Assembly (NCBI GenBank): GCA_963383645.1
Contig: OY726565.1
Coordinates: 39,453,444-39,517,443, forward strand
DNA: 64,000 nt
Source: Muscardinus avellanarius
Lineage: Eukaryota; Chordata; Mammalia; Rodentia; Gliridae
Direction: 5' to 3'
Part shown: piece after piece, positions 47,955 to 59,827 of the stretch
How the letters are laid out: each line of letters begins with the position of its first letter
How positions within the stretch are numbered: the first letter of the stretch is position 1
Notes under the pieces: generated by a model
The model's database searches: none
What the model saw: the letters and a program-made list of their open reading frames with translations, nothing else
What the model was told of the DNA's origin: nothing
Translations under genes and position numbers: made by a program

Positions 47955-48408
47955 GTCCAATATAGTAGCCTCTAAATACATGTGGCTTTTGAGCACTTGA
48001 AATATGGCTAATGTAACTATAGAACTAGATTCCTAATTTTATTCACTTATTTAATTTTGGAATAAAAATTTGACAACAGAAGTAATATAAATATTTTTCT
48101 ATGAAATACAACTTTATTGTTTTGAAATGGCTATATTGAAAATTCAGTATTTAGATTGACACTGGAGTTCAAAGACTTAGTACTAAAAAGAAGACTATGT
48201 AAAATCTCTCAATAAGTTTTATATTAACTACATGTTGAATTCATATTTAGAATATACTGGGTTAAATATATTATGAAGTACATTATATTTATTTTATTTA
48301 TATAATAAATTGATATATAATTTCACCTGTTCCTTTTTTAATAGAGCCACTAGATTTTTTAATTAAATATGTGGCTTATTTTGTATCTCTACCAGGCTGT
48401 AATAATCT
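47955..48408. mobile_element. Old hAT-like DNA transposon fossil
   Basis: Left part tgtccaatatagtagcctct ... gagcacttgaaatatggcta; right part aattaaatatgtggcttatt ... tatctctacc. The inner part is unrecognised. Same terminal type as 51495-51655. Confidence 0.5.
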
Positions 48409-49424
48409 AGAAAGAGAATTATAAGGAGAATAGAAAGATTTTCTATATTGAAATGCAGAGGGTAGAAAATAAAAGAGAAAAAATGAGATAATATTTATTT
48501 AGACTAACTATATAAAAAATAATGTTACCTGAGACTAACTAAATCATAGGCTCAGAATTGCCCATAGGTTTAACTTTCCATTCAATGTTCTTAATCAAAA
48601 CTGACCTTCAGACACCCTACACTGGCAGCTCCCAATGACACTGCCCTGGGTGATGCTAACTACCCAGTGTCCAGTCAAAACGCCCCCCCGCCCTTTATCA
48701 AGTGCCTAAGATGGTACAATAAACACACAGCTCACAGCAATAGTATAAAATGTCCCCTTCCGTGGTATTGGTGTGGGGCTTAATAAAATGGAAGGATTAC
48801 AGGAGAAGTTTGTGTCAAAATAACTCTTTAAAGTGAGACTGTGGATCAAAGTTCACCACTGCCAAATATACAACTTGAGAACAAACTCAAGTGCTGCTAT
48901 TAATCATGGTTTCTGGGGATTTGATGACACGGATTAAACTGCTGTAAAGAATACTGCTGTGCATCTTGTTCTTGCAACTGTCATCAACGCTTTTGCCAAT
49001 TGTCCACAGACCCGGAAAAAATGCTGCTCAGCATTTCCTGGAGGTGACCCTCACTGGGCTTAGTCAAGAATCTGGACGACATGTTGCAGTTGAGGCTAAC
49101 ACCTCGGAGACATCTGCAAGGCCACCGCTTTTAGGAAAGACGAGACTGAGAGACAAAGTAGAGGTGAGCGCAGGATAAGTCAACCGCAATCTGATACCAC
49201 ATTAATTTTATTTCCAGTTAACTTTCAGTCAAACATGACTTTCCCTGAGGATTCTATAAATTTTAAAAATAGTTTGTAATGTACTCTCTGTCTCTCTAAG
49301 ATCTGAGGCTATGTGATTTTTTGTTTTTGCATTTTTAGACCCTACCGAATTGAAATGCATTTTAAAGTTGATGTCAGCTCACAATTGCTATAGGGCAAGC
49401 AGCATTCAGTGTGATTTTGTTTTT
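48409..49424. other. Unassigned; contains an exon-like block
   Basis: No repeat recognised. The segment 49010-49163 is open on the plus strand and bounded by TGTCCACAG and GAG|GTGAGC; see findings. Confidence 0.4.
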
Positions 49425-49672
49425 TTATTGGTTCATTGCATTCATACAGCTTAATGGGATGCATGATGGTGGAGACATACATGCACACATCACCCAATTA
49501 GCCCTTACCCATTTCCCACCCCATTCCCTCCCCCGCCACTCATGTTTGGCTTAGTGATTGTTTTTGAGATGTTTGTCAAAATACATCATGTGCATTAGCG
49601 AGTTTCCCTCTTCCCCCTCTTATCCCCTCAGTTAGGTTGCCTTATTTGCTCATCTATAGAATCTCCTCAGTC
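49425..49672 (-). mobile_element. L1 3'UTR-like segment
   Basis: ttttattggttcattgcatt ... atgcacacatcacccaatta ... tcatgtttggcttagtgatt ... cctcagttaggttgccttat; a close relative of 35240-35535. Confidence 0.6.
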
Positions 49673-49916
49673 TGATTTTAAATTATTTGCACTAATGTTA
49701 AAACATGAGTTGAGTTTAACTACCAAATAAAATATCTTTAAGAAGGTTACACTGGGAAAATGCATTGAAACAAAGGCCATTTGTGCCCATAAAAAAGAAT
49801 AAAAAGAGAAAAATAGGGCATACATTTGATATTAGTGAAGCAAATAGTCATAATAAAAGAAATCATATCAATTCCATATTTTATTTCAAACCAAAAACCA
49901 AGTGTTTTATGGGACT

Positions 49917-49918
<2 letters not shown>

Positions 49919-49969
<51 letters not shown>
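49919..49969 (+). repeat. (AC)n microsatellite
   Basis: About 25 AC units. Confidence 0.98.
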
Positions 49970-49972
<3 letters not shown>

Positions 49973-50340
49973 CTAATTTATGTCTCAGTCATGTGCAAAA
50001 GGATAGCCTACCCCATGCCAAGTAATGCCATAGAAAGAAAATGAAACTCAAGATAGACTGATCTGACTATGTGTTGCTCAGAAATATGGATGAGACTTTG
50101 CCTGAAGTTTGACTGGCATATGTTTTCTTTCTTAGTGGTTCAAAAAATAGTGAAACATCTTATATTCCCAAAAATTCAATATGTAAGTAAATATACAAAT
50201 GAAAGGTAAGAAGGAGGTTGAGCCCTCAATTTATCTGAGGCCACAGTAATACATTCATAGAGAACTTCCTTGTCTTTTCATGAACAATGTTGCCCCCAAC
50301 TCTCCCTTCTAACATAAGGGATGCTCGGATAAAACATTTC
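49970..50340. other. Unassigned sequence
   Basis: Nothing recognised. Confidence 0.4.
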
Positions 50341-50403
50341 GGGGTTAGGGATATAGCTTGCTTGTAAAGCACTTGCCTAGCATGAATGAGGTCCTTGGTT
50401 TGA
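50341..50403 (+). repeat. ID element
   Basis: ggggttagggatatagcttg ... aagcacttgcctagcatgaa ... gaggtccttggtttgatc. Confidence 0.85.
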
Positions 50404-50654
50404 TCATTTGGTCTCTTATAGGTGAGCAGCATTCAATTACATAAGTGATTAAAAAAATTTATATCCTCTTATAAATAAAATGATCTCTCCTTTTTTCTTT
50501 CTTAACAAGAGATTTACTAAGTAATTTTGATTAACTGTTTTGTTTGCCAGGAGAACTAAATGCTTGCAGTTTAGGTGAAAATCAAACACATGCCAGTTCT
50601 CTTTGTGTATGCTCATTTGTTTATTTGTTATTATTTATTTGTAAATATTTATTT

Positions 50655-50852
50655 ACTTATTATTAGAACTGAATCCAGGGGCATTCTACCTACATGCTAC
50701 ACCCGGCTCTATTTTTATTTTTATTTGTAAACAGGGTCTTGCTAATTTGCTGACAGCCTCACTAAGTAGCTGAGGATGGTTTTGAACCTGCAATCCTACT
50801 GTCTCAGCCTCCCAAGTACTGGGATTACAGGCTTGTGCCACCATACCTGGCT
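50655..50852 (-). repeat. B1-dID SINE
   Basis: Antisense copy (gaactgaatccaggggcatt ... caccatacctggct). Confidence 0.9.
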
Positions 50853-51490
50853 TTATTTTTGTTTTTAATGCTATATTTTGGCCATCACATGGGAAACATT
50901 TCCATTTCTTTCTTAGTTAAAACAACATCACAACTATACTTGACTTGAAAGAGAAATTCTGTATTGATTTATGTTGCTATCCTTTCCTTGGAGAAATTAT
51001 TCTCTTAATGCATTTAGTGGGGATAAAGCATGAGAAATAATCATGTTCACAAGTAAATGACTAGTCTGGTTTGACAAGGGGAGAGGATGATGAGCTTCTC
51101 CGGTGGTTCAATTACAGGCACTGCTGAGTAAGAAAGAGCATGAGGTAGAAAGAAAGGGGCAGAGCGTGAGTATCTCCTCAGCCAGGAAGTCAGTTACCAA
51201 CACCATGAAATTTTTTCCTGTTCAGAATAGCTACTCTTCAAAAAAAAAAATCCTGTCATTTGATATTACAATATATACCTCCCTACAAAGAAATTTTTGG
51301 CCTCTTCTTGATAGAAAGAAAACATAGAAGAAGTGGGTCACTGCTGGATGAAGTCACAGAGTTACTACCTATTCCAATGACCCTGAAGAAACATCACCTG
51401 CACAGTGGGTGAGCTCTGCATCCAGGAAGCTGGTCTCCACACTGTTCATCATCCCTACATATCTAAAGACATACAGTACTCTTCTTTGCA
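50853..51490. other. Unassigned sequence
   Basis: No gene or repeat recognised. Confidence 0.4.
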
Positions 51491-51494
51491 GAGT

Positions 51495-51655
51495 TTCTAC
51501 AGCTTCATTATCTAACATGGTAGCCACTTATACATATGGCTAAGCTCAAACTGGAATTAATTAGTATTAAATAAAATTTAAAATGCAGACCCTTAGACTA
51601 GACACATTTCAAGTACTTGGTGGCCATGTGGGCTAGTGGCTACAGTATTGGCCAG
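51495..51655. mobile_element. hAT-like MER DNA transposon
   Basis: ttatctaacatggtagccac ... acacatttcaagtacttggt ... ggctagtggctacagtattg, a widespread nonautonomous mammalian family. Confidence 0.6.
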
Positions 51656-52870
51656 TGTAGAGAGGGCAAGTTCAGAAAGTTCTGCTGCGCAGTGTTCTTC
51701 TACACCCACCACCCTTCTGTGACCTTAACCAAACAGACTCTCTTCTTCGCAGCTCTCATTCATCCCACCTATCACCGTGTGGCCCTCATCACATCCTCTG
51801 ATGTCTCCACCGCCTTCATCTCTGTTTCTAACACTGTCTACGTTGTATGACCATTATGTCTTTGCACATTAATATTGTTGCAGTATCAACTCACTCACAC
51901 AGATGCACAACTAATAATCTAGAAATAATCATGTTAGTCACCTAATACAACAATCCCTTCAGAGTGCCACACCCATAGCTACCAGGATGCAATATGCCCA
52001 CTCTTATGAACTTGGGATTCTCTATCTCCCCACTTCACTGCAATCAACAGTGAACCTGTGGTTAGATGGGTGTCTTAGGATAGCAAAAGCCTCACTGTCT
52101 TTATGTTGATGCTACATTAGATTCTATGGTTGCCTGCAACAAAAATATTCCTGAAACTATAGCTGTATCTGCTGAAGCTCCATCGATTAAATAACCCCAA
52201 GTGGCATGTGATACCTTATGTAACAGAAATTAGGACTTTATTTGATCCAACATCAACTTTCATCACTACATCATTTCTATGACTAGCAATGTGACAATGT
52301 AACAAATAGATTATCTCATTTAATAATAAAAAACTGTGTTATGTTTTGCAAAGCATCTGTCTTAAAATGTCCAGGTCTTAAGAAAAAAAGGCAGTTTACA
52401 TTGTTTTGCTTGCAAAGTCATCTTTTTCATACAGTGGAAATCTTCAAGTCTGTTTTGTGTGCCTCCCCACCCCACTCTCCCCAAAAGGCAAAACAAAAAG
52501 CAAAAAGGTAAATGACGCACATTGGCTAACACTGAAGCAAAGTGCACTAAAGCATTAATTTTCTGAACTAAACGGTTGTACTAGTCACCTTTTAAAACAA
52601 ATTGCTCTTTAGCCATTCTCAGTACAGTAAATGTTTTAGGAGAGGCTTGCCACATTTTTCTTCCAAATTTTAAGAGGTGATTTTCAAGAGCTTTATTTGG
52701 ATATGTGGTCAGATTGGGATTTTTAGTTGATGGAAAAGAGTCTTGTGGGAAAACTTGTTTTAATAAATTATTAAATATGCGGAAAAGCAGATCACACTGA
52801 CTGGATCTGTCCATGACATGAAAAATAAACTGGATTTTCAGAAAAATAAAAGAATAGTTATTAAGTTTTT
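51656..52870. other. Intergenic sequence, no gene seen
   Basis: Nothing recognised with confidence. Confidence 0.4.
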
Positions 52871-52876
52871 ACTCAT

Positions 52877-53300
52877 GCCGAGCATGATGGCTCATGTATG
52901 TAATCCCAGCATTCGGGAGGCTGGGACAGGAGGATCCAGGTTCACGGACAGCCTCAGCTACTTAGTGAGGCCCTCCACAACTCAGTGAGACCCAGTTTCA
53001 AAATAAAGAATAAAAGCTAGAATGGAAGGATAGGAGAGGAAGAAGGCTGAGGTTGATTAATGGAGGAGCTACATCCGAATATGTGTAAAAGTATGAATAT
53101 AGCATGGTCAACCTGGAGACTCATTGTTGGAAGGGGGGGAGGAGAACGGGTGGGGAGGGCACCAAGCACAGTCTAAATGCATACCAATTTTAATATGTTC
53201 CACATAAATACAATTTTAAAAAAAGAATGAAAGATAGGGCTGGGGATGTAGCTCAGAGGTAGAATGACCCTGTGTTCCATCCCCAGTACCTAAAAAAAAT
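52877..53300 (+). repeat. B1-dID SINE split by a 3'-end retroinsertion
   Basis: Head at 52877-53016, tail half at 53234-53300. The roughly 205 bp between are flanked by AAAGAATAAAAG (53005-53016) and AAAGAATGAAAG (53222-53233) and end in an A-rich run, so they look like a short L1-type insertion. Confidence 0.8.
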
Positions 53301-53459
53301 TAAAAGATTAATTAGGGCTTGGAATTAAATTAAAAAATTAATAAAATTTAAAATGGAAGGGGCTGGAGAAAAAAGTGCTAAGAGAAATCAGCCAGACTCA
53401 GAAAATCAAGGTCCTTGTGGGTTTTTTTCTATATGCAAAATCTAGAGAGAAAAAAAAGG

Positions 53460-53745
53460 AAAGAAAAAAATCTCGTGAAAATTAAGTGAGAGACCAGCAG
53501 AGTAGTGTAAGGGCCTAGGGAAAGAGAAGGGCGAGAAAAGAGGAGGTACTGGGAAAGAAACAGACCACACGCCCTCTGCATGCATGAATGTATCACTATG
53601 AATCTATCATGCATAGGGAGGGAGGGATGAGAGGAGGGAAAAAGAAAAATCATGGAGGAAAATGGACCAAATAGTGGTGTGTGCATATATGAATATCATT
53701 CACTATGAATCTCACTGTCATGTACAGTGTACCAACTTTAAAAAA
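53460..53745 (+). mobile_element. L1 3'UTR-like segment, sense
   Basis: gagagaccagcagagtagtg ... gggagggagggatgagagga ... ggaccaaatagtggtgtgtg ... tatgaatctcactgtcatgt ... ccaactttaaaaaag: rodent L1 3' end in the sense direction. Confidence 0.6.
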
Positions 53746-54219
53746 GAAGTTTCCCTTTGGATTCCTGTAACATCCTAATAGCTTTGAATGAGAAAATATC
53801 TACAGTTTGGGGAGGAGCATCTTATATAGGTGCTAGTCACAACCCTCTGGACATAAGACTGCTTAAGCAGAGAGAAAGAAATAAAAGAGAAAGAAGCCTT
53901 TCCTTTCCCTTCTCTCTGCGAGAAAACTGCAGTCCCGAGTGTCTTCTGATATGGCAAATGGGCAGGTGACCAAGCAAAACTTCTAGTCTTCCCAAATTTG
54001 AGGTTTCATTCTAGGCCTACCAATTTCATTTTATTCACAAGTTTATTTTTGTATTCAGTCTTTTCTCAGTTGCCTTTTATCTCGGGTAGGTGTTGAGGCA
54101 AAAATAAATGAGACAGTTGCCTCCCATGTGGCTCCACATTATAGGTGGGCTAGTTGACCTATGGGAAAAGCAAACACATATTAAAATATGTTTTGTGTTT
54201 ATTAAAATATATTCTTTTA

Positions 54220-54470
54220 GAAAAGTATGCACTGAGTACTGTGACAAGATTTGAGAAGAAGAGTTTATTTCTCTTATAGACAAGGTAGTGGGAGAAATAG
54301 AAATTGAGAAAGGCTTCACTGAGGAAGGAAGTTCTTGAGTAAGTCCTTGATAATGAGAAGGTAGGTGGGGAAGGATATTTAGGACTGAGAAAAAAGTATG
54401 AAAAACCAAGGAGCTTGAAAATGCTTGATGGAGATGGTCCCTGAATTTGCTGGATATCTTCTTTGAAGCT
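54220..54470 (-). repeat. L2-like fragment
   Basis: aaaggcttcactgaggaagg ... tgagtaagtccttgataatg ... aaaaaccaaggagcttgaaa, reverse L2 pattern. Confidence 0.45.
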
Positions 54471-54532
54471 TATAGATGGATCAAAATGAGATTATCTAGT
54501 GATCATATGTATTATATCGCCATACCTTTCTT

Positions 54533-54755
54533 TTTTTTTTTTTTTTTTTTTTTTTTGCGGGTCTGGGGATGGAACCCAGGGGCATTTGACCTCAAAGCTA
54601 CATCCTCTGCCCTTTTTTTATTTTTTATTTTGAAACAGGGGCTCACTAAGTTGTGGAGGGCCTCACTAAGTACCTGAGACTGTCTGCAAACCATGATCCT
54701 CTGGTCTCAGCCTCCCAAATGCTGGGATTACAGGAGTGCGCCACCACGCCTGGCT
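54533..54755 (-). repeat. B1-dID SINE (type A)
   Basis: Antisense copy flanked by CATACCTTTCTT at 54521-54532 and 54756-54767. Confidence 0.96.
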
Positions 54756-54767
54756 CATACCTTTCTT

Positions 54768-55879
54768 ACTTGATTGCTAAACCTGTTAAGACCTCTATTT
54801 TTATGTTTTTATCTCTGCCCTCTCAGTATCCCCACGGTAAAACTGAATAAACCACATTTGAGCACAGACAATGTTTAGTTCTTCTCCTTCCCATACATCA
54901 AGGTCATGGGACTTAGAAAAACAGAATGAGCAGAAGGTATAAGGGGGTCTGCATGATGTTCACTCATTGTTAAGCCAACCTCCCTAAGGTAAGGACTATC
55001 AGGGCTTTGTAACATTCCTTGATGGACAGAAGTACTTCTCAAGACACTATTGTTGTAAAGTGAGAGTTTCCACTTTTCTTGAAAAAACATAAAGTTCAAG
55101 CAATTCTCCCTTGGAATTTGATTAGGTAAATAAAGACAAAGGAATCTACAAATCTCTGCCAGCCATTTCCCAAAATACCTGTAAGAAAAATGTGTAGAAG
55201 TGTCCAAAACCCCAAACAAGTAAAGTATTCACTCTTACTAATAATATAGAAACATCTTATTACAGTTCTGTAGATAGAGCCAAATTGAAAAATGAATTTT
55301 AAATTATGTTAGAGTTTCCAAAGAAAACCATAAAACAAACTCAGAGTTAAGGCGATAATATATCCCTCTTGTACCTTGGCACACAGCAAGCAGTTTGCAG
55401 TGACCATCTGGGATATAAAACATCATAAGGGCAAAGGAACCAACTCATGGACAAGCCAAGAAGGCAGCACTCATTTTTCCTGCCAACTGTGATATATTGC
55501 AATATAAAATGTTTTTTCCTTCAGCAAATAGCATTGTAACTTTTGGAGACATTTAGAGATATCAGCAGTGTTGTTTATGGCTATATTCCAAATTTCTAAA
55601 GCAATGTCAAGTAAATAGTCAATCCTTAATATATATTGATTAAGTATTGAAAATCCCAACCTTTTTATGATGATAAAAAGTTTATAATGCTTTAAGATTC
55701 TTTTATTTCCTTTTAAGATAGTGAAGGAATAATTTATTTCCCTAAGAACATTTCAGGTGTGTTGGGAGGAGGAGTCATTTATCAAGCAATGCTAATTGTA
55801 TACACTCAAAAAGCACTTAAAATGCAATTTTGTTACTACTACTACTAAGAATGTGAAATGGCAGATTAAAAGAGTTCAT
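54768..55879. other. Intergenic sequence, no gene seen
   Basis: Nothing recognised; AT-rich. Confidence 0.4.
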
Positions 55880-56855
55880 AAAAGTATTTTGGTGCTCACA
55901 TGAAAGGCACAAGCAACAAAAGAAAAAAACAGACGAACCGGACCTTCTCAAAAATTAAGATCTTTTGTGCTATAAAGGACACCATGAAGGAAATTGAAAG
56001 AAAGCCCCACAGAATGAGAGAAAATGTGTGTAGGTCATATATCTGATTAAACACATGTACAAATAAAGAAATCTTATACTTTAATAATAATAACAAGATA
56101 ACCCAATTAAAAAATGGGCAAAGGATCTGAATAGACAAACATTTCTCCAATGGCCAATAAAGCACAGGAAAAGAAGTTCAAAATTACTATTCATCAGGAA
56201 AACGCAAATCAAAACCATAATGAGATGTTACTATATGACCACCTAGCTGACTATAATTTTAAAAAAGACTGATAAGAACAATTTTCAGTGAGTATATGGG
56301 GAAATAAGAGCTTGGTAGTCTCTCAAGTGATTGCTTCATCACCTTACAATTCCACCCCTAAGTCTACACCAAAGAGAAATGAAAGCATGTATCCATACAA
56401 TAATTTGGGCACTAATGTTTATAACAGCATCATTAATCATAATAAAGAGTGGAAACAACTCAAATGTCTATCAAATGACAAATTGTGGTTTATCGATGAA
56501 TATACTCAGCATTAAAAAATAAATGCAATACTCATACATGCCACAACATGGATAAACCTTGAAAACGCTATGCTAAGTGAAAGATGTCAGTCACAATGGA
56601 CCATAATAAGAAAATCTATAGAGGCAGAAAGTAGATTGGTGGTTGCCTAAGATTTAGAAGACAAGAAAAAGGAGAAGAAAAGAGGGCATGACTATTAATG
56701 AGCAAAACGTTTATTGCAGGGTGATAAAATATTCTACAATTGATGGTGGTGATGGTTGCACAACTCAGAATATGCTAAAAACTTTTGATTTGCTCACTTT
56801 AAATAGATGCATTGCATGATATATCTTATCCCAATAAAGTATTATCTAGAAAAAT
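55880..56855 (+). mobile_element. L1 ORF2 end and 3'UTR, inactive
   Basis: Sense L1: gaaaggcacaagcaacaaaa, aaaaatgggcaaaggatctg, ctccaatggccaataaagca, aatcaaaaccataatgagat, atggataaaccttgaaaacg, attggtggttgcctaagatt. Many stops and frameshifts. Confidence 0.88.
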
Positions 56856-57071
56856 GTTTTGGACATTTTATTGGACATATTGTTATTCTAGAGACCAGAA
56901 GTAATATGATTTAAATCATGGACATAGAAGGTCTATTTTGAAATAAACTTTTATATCAACATAAACTCAGAAAATGGCATGGTAATAAACTTCATATTGT
57001 ATCTGAGTCTTGGCATAAATAAAACCCTTCAAAGAGACAAGTTCAAAGGCTGTCTAAATAATTTAAATGTA

Positions 57072-57290
57072 AGCCGGGTGTGGTGGCGCACGCTTGTAAT
57101 CCCAGCATTCGGGAGGCTGAGACCAGAGGATCACAATTTGCAGACAGCCTCAGCTACTCAGTGAGGCCCTCTGCAACTCAGTGAGATCCTGTTTCAAAAT
57201 AGAGAATAAAAATAGGGCAGGGGGTATAGATCAGAGGTCAAATGCTTCTGGGTTCCATCTTCAGACGCACAAAAAAATAAAAAGAAAAAG
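57072..57290 (+). repeat. B1-dID SINE (type A)
   Basis: Full-length sense copy flanked by AATTTAAATGTA at 57060-57071 and 57291-57302. Confidence 0.97.
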
Positions 57291-57302
57291 AATTTAAATG
57301 TA

Positions 57303-58200
57303 TTTTGACTGGTCTGGAAATCATCTCTAGATATTTCATTAGATTGACTTACTTATTCCATAATTATATAATTTATGTCATGTAATTAAGAGCACCATGA
57401 AAAAATTTATTAACATCTTTTTCTGTTCACTATAAAATAGCAAATCTACTTCACTAAGTATAGTTTCCTTCCAATAGGAAAATACTAAATTTTTCCTATA
57501 CATTATAACTGAATTAAGTGCAATTCCAAGTAATTCTAAGTAATCCAATTAACTGGAAATAATACTGATACTGTTGTGATCTTTATAAAGATACAGCTCT
57601 AAGATAGATAGATATATTGCAATAGTTAGTAATTTATAAAGCTAGTTTCCTGATATAAAACGAAATATTTTTACAGGAAGACTATATGAATTTGAAACAG
57701 AAAAAGTAATTATCCTTGTACTCATTTCTGTCACACATAAGAACACTAAAAGTGGTTAAGATATTGCCCAAAATCTTGATTGAGAAATCCATGATGTTTG
57801 AAACCAACTTCCCTAATTCCCAAGGCAATGATGTTTTCACAATACCAACTCTGAGGTAGAAAGAAAACGTATCTGAAAATCTGTTAGCATATAGAGAGAC
57901 AAAGTTTAATATCTGTCGGGTGTTTCTATGTTGAATATATGTTATTTGCTCATTTAGGTCACTGATAATTTTAATGTTTAAGCTTTGAGTTCCTGGGGTG
58001 CTATAATCATGTGTCACTTATTTAACCTCAGTCTAAACTTATCTGAGCATTTTCTAAAAAGATGATCAGTGAGACTGACACATGATAATAATTTAATTGT
58101 TTAATTTCCAACAGAAAGTTTAGGAAAACCTTCATGTAGCTGAGATAATAAATTTGTCAAGAGGAAACCCAACATTACCACACTGTGAAATAAAGAATTC
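57303..58200. other. AT-rich intergenic sequence
   Basis: A 111-codon minus-strand frame (58017-57682) has no recognisable domain; rejected as a gene. Confidence 0.4.
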
Positions 58201-58396
58201 CTTTTTTCTTTTTTCAGTACTGGGGATTGACCTCAGGGATGTTCTATCTCCAAGCTACACACCCAGCCCTGTTTATTTTTATTCTGAAACAAGCTCTGGA
58301 TAAGCTGCTGCAGGTCTTACTAAATTGCTGAGGCTGGCCTTAAGCCTGCAATCCTCCTGTCTCCACCTCCCAAGTACCGGGATTACAGGCACGAGT
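58201..58396 (-). repeat. B1-dID SINE, old
   Basis: Antisense copy (cagtactggggattgacctc ... aagtaccgggattacaggca). Confidence 0.88.
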
Positions 58397-58662
58397 CAAG
58401 TGTATTCCCAGTAAAATAAAAAAAATGATTGTTTTTAATGGTTCTGAACTTCATGGGAGCCTGGAGAGTTTAGTTAGGGATTTCTCTTCTGGTACTTTCT
58501 CCTTTTCATCCAAATCTTCCCAGAATTAGCTTGCTACAAAAATTACTTTTTTTTTCCCTATTAATCAAATCTCTCACTATCTCCAAAGTTACTGCTTATA
58601 GTAAGGTATGGGTCACTGTTAGGTATAAGTCTGAGAGGTGAGAAAGAATTATTAGCATTTTA

Positions 58663-58895
58663 TTTATTTTTTATTTTATTTTATTTTTTTTTTTGCGGGT
58701 CTGGGGATGTAACCCAGGGGCATTCGACCTCCGAGCTACACCCCCTGCCCTATTTTTTATTCTTTATTTTGAAACCGGGTCTCACTGAGTTGCAGAGGGC
58801 CTCACTAAGTAGCTGAGGCTGTCCGCGAACCGTGATCCTCCAGGTCTCAGCCTCCCGAATGCTGGGATTACAAGCGTGCGCCACCACACCCGGCT
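58663..58895 (-). repeat. B1-dID SINE (type A)
   Basis: Antisense near-consensus copy flanked by AATTATTAGCATTTTA at 58647-58662 and 58896-58911. Confidence 0.97.
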
Positions 58896-58911
58896 AATTA
58901 TTAGCATTTTA

Positions 58912-59714
58912 AAAGTAAGGTTTCTTTTTCTCAAAATTTCACTCATTAATGTACAGAGTGAGAGCAATCCTTCCCTGTATGGGCTACACTGTGCCTCCTC
59001 TGGGAGCGAGTAAGGTCTCCTGACCCTCTACATTCCAGAAATCAGAGGTCAGCAACTGGGTGCCACACTTGTGAAAAGCTGTTGACCTCTGGGAGAAAGC
59101 TTGTATGGAAGCAAGTGTTAATTTTCAGAATGTGACTGGTCTTGATAGCAGCAACCTCACCCCATCACGACGTCCCTTGGAATGTTTTCCAGTCAAGGGG
59201 CCTAGAAGTAATCTGTCATCACTGCAAGCAGCTTGCTCTTGTGTCCTCACCTCTCTGTCCTGGACGTGAAACAAAACACACCACTCTGCCTTCCTCCTCT
59301 CGCCTCCATACTTTCATGTATTCAACATTTATCAGGGACTTCACCTTCAATGACATGGTCAACACAACAAGAAATTATATTTAACACACGAAAAATGAAC
59401 AGCAGGCTCATTTCCCTGCTTTGTAATTGAGAACTACAAAAGTTGTGGTATGCACATGTGTGCTTATTCTTGGAACAGTATTTAGAGATAAAATGATTGC
59501 CCTCCAAAAATCACAAAAGGGTTTAATAATACACTTTAATATAATTTCTTAAGCACATTTTAATAAAATACAGATATATACTTATAATTATCAATGTATA
59601 TATGTCATTTAACATAACAATAAAAGGTTAGTCTTTGAAGTGACATGTTGAGTAATATTTACAGAAAAACCAAAAGGGAACAGCATTTGTACAATATTGC
59701 TAATTTTACCAAAA
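58912..59714. other. Repeat-free sequence just 3' of TBX18
   Basis: No repeat recognised. It may include an extended TBX18 3'UTR isoform or a 3' regulatory element. Confidence 0.4.
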
Positions 59715-59739
59715 AAAGATTAATAAAAAAAATTCTACC

Positions 59740-59745
59740 TTTATT
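59740..59745 (-). promoter_or_regulatory. Candidate TBX18 distal polyadenylation signal (AATAAA)
   Basis: The plus strand reads TTTATT, so the transcript reads AATAAA about 2.0 kb after the stop codon, followed in the transcript by a U-rich stretch. A 17-bp hairpin lies 26 nt upstream of it in the transcript. It is chosen as distal end because no further canonical signal is seen between it and the repeat-bearing DNA near 58.9 kb. Confidence 0.5.
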
Positions 59746-59771
59746 GTGGTGTCATCTGAAATGACCAACAG

Positions 59772-59827
59772 CGGAAAGTGAAATGCTCTACATACTAACA
59801 CATATGGGTATAGAGCATTACTTTCCG
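59772..59827 (-). other. 17-bp hairpin near the TBX18 3'UTR end
   Basis: On the plus strand CGGAAAGT-GA-AATGCTCTA (59772-59790) pairs with TAGAGCATTACTTTCCG (59811-59827). All 17 base pairs are Watson-Crick, interrupted only by a 2-nt bulge, around a 20-nt loop. In the TBX18 transcript it would fold just before the AATAAA. Function is unknown. Confidence 0.7.

Noticed and set aside
59772..59827. Canonical microRNA precursor
   Set aside because: The stem of 17 bp is shorter than the usual ~30 bp and no known miRNA seed is recognised; kept as a structural element only.
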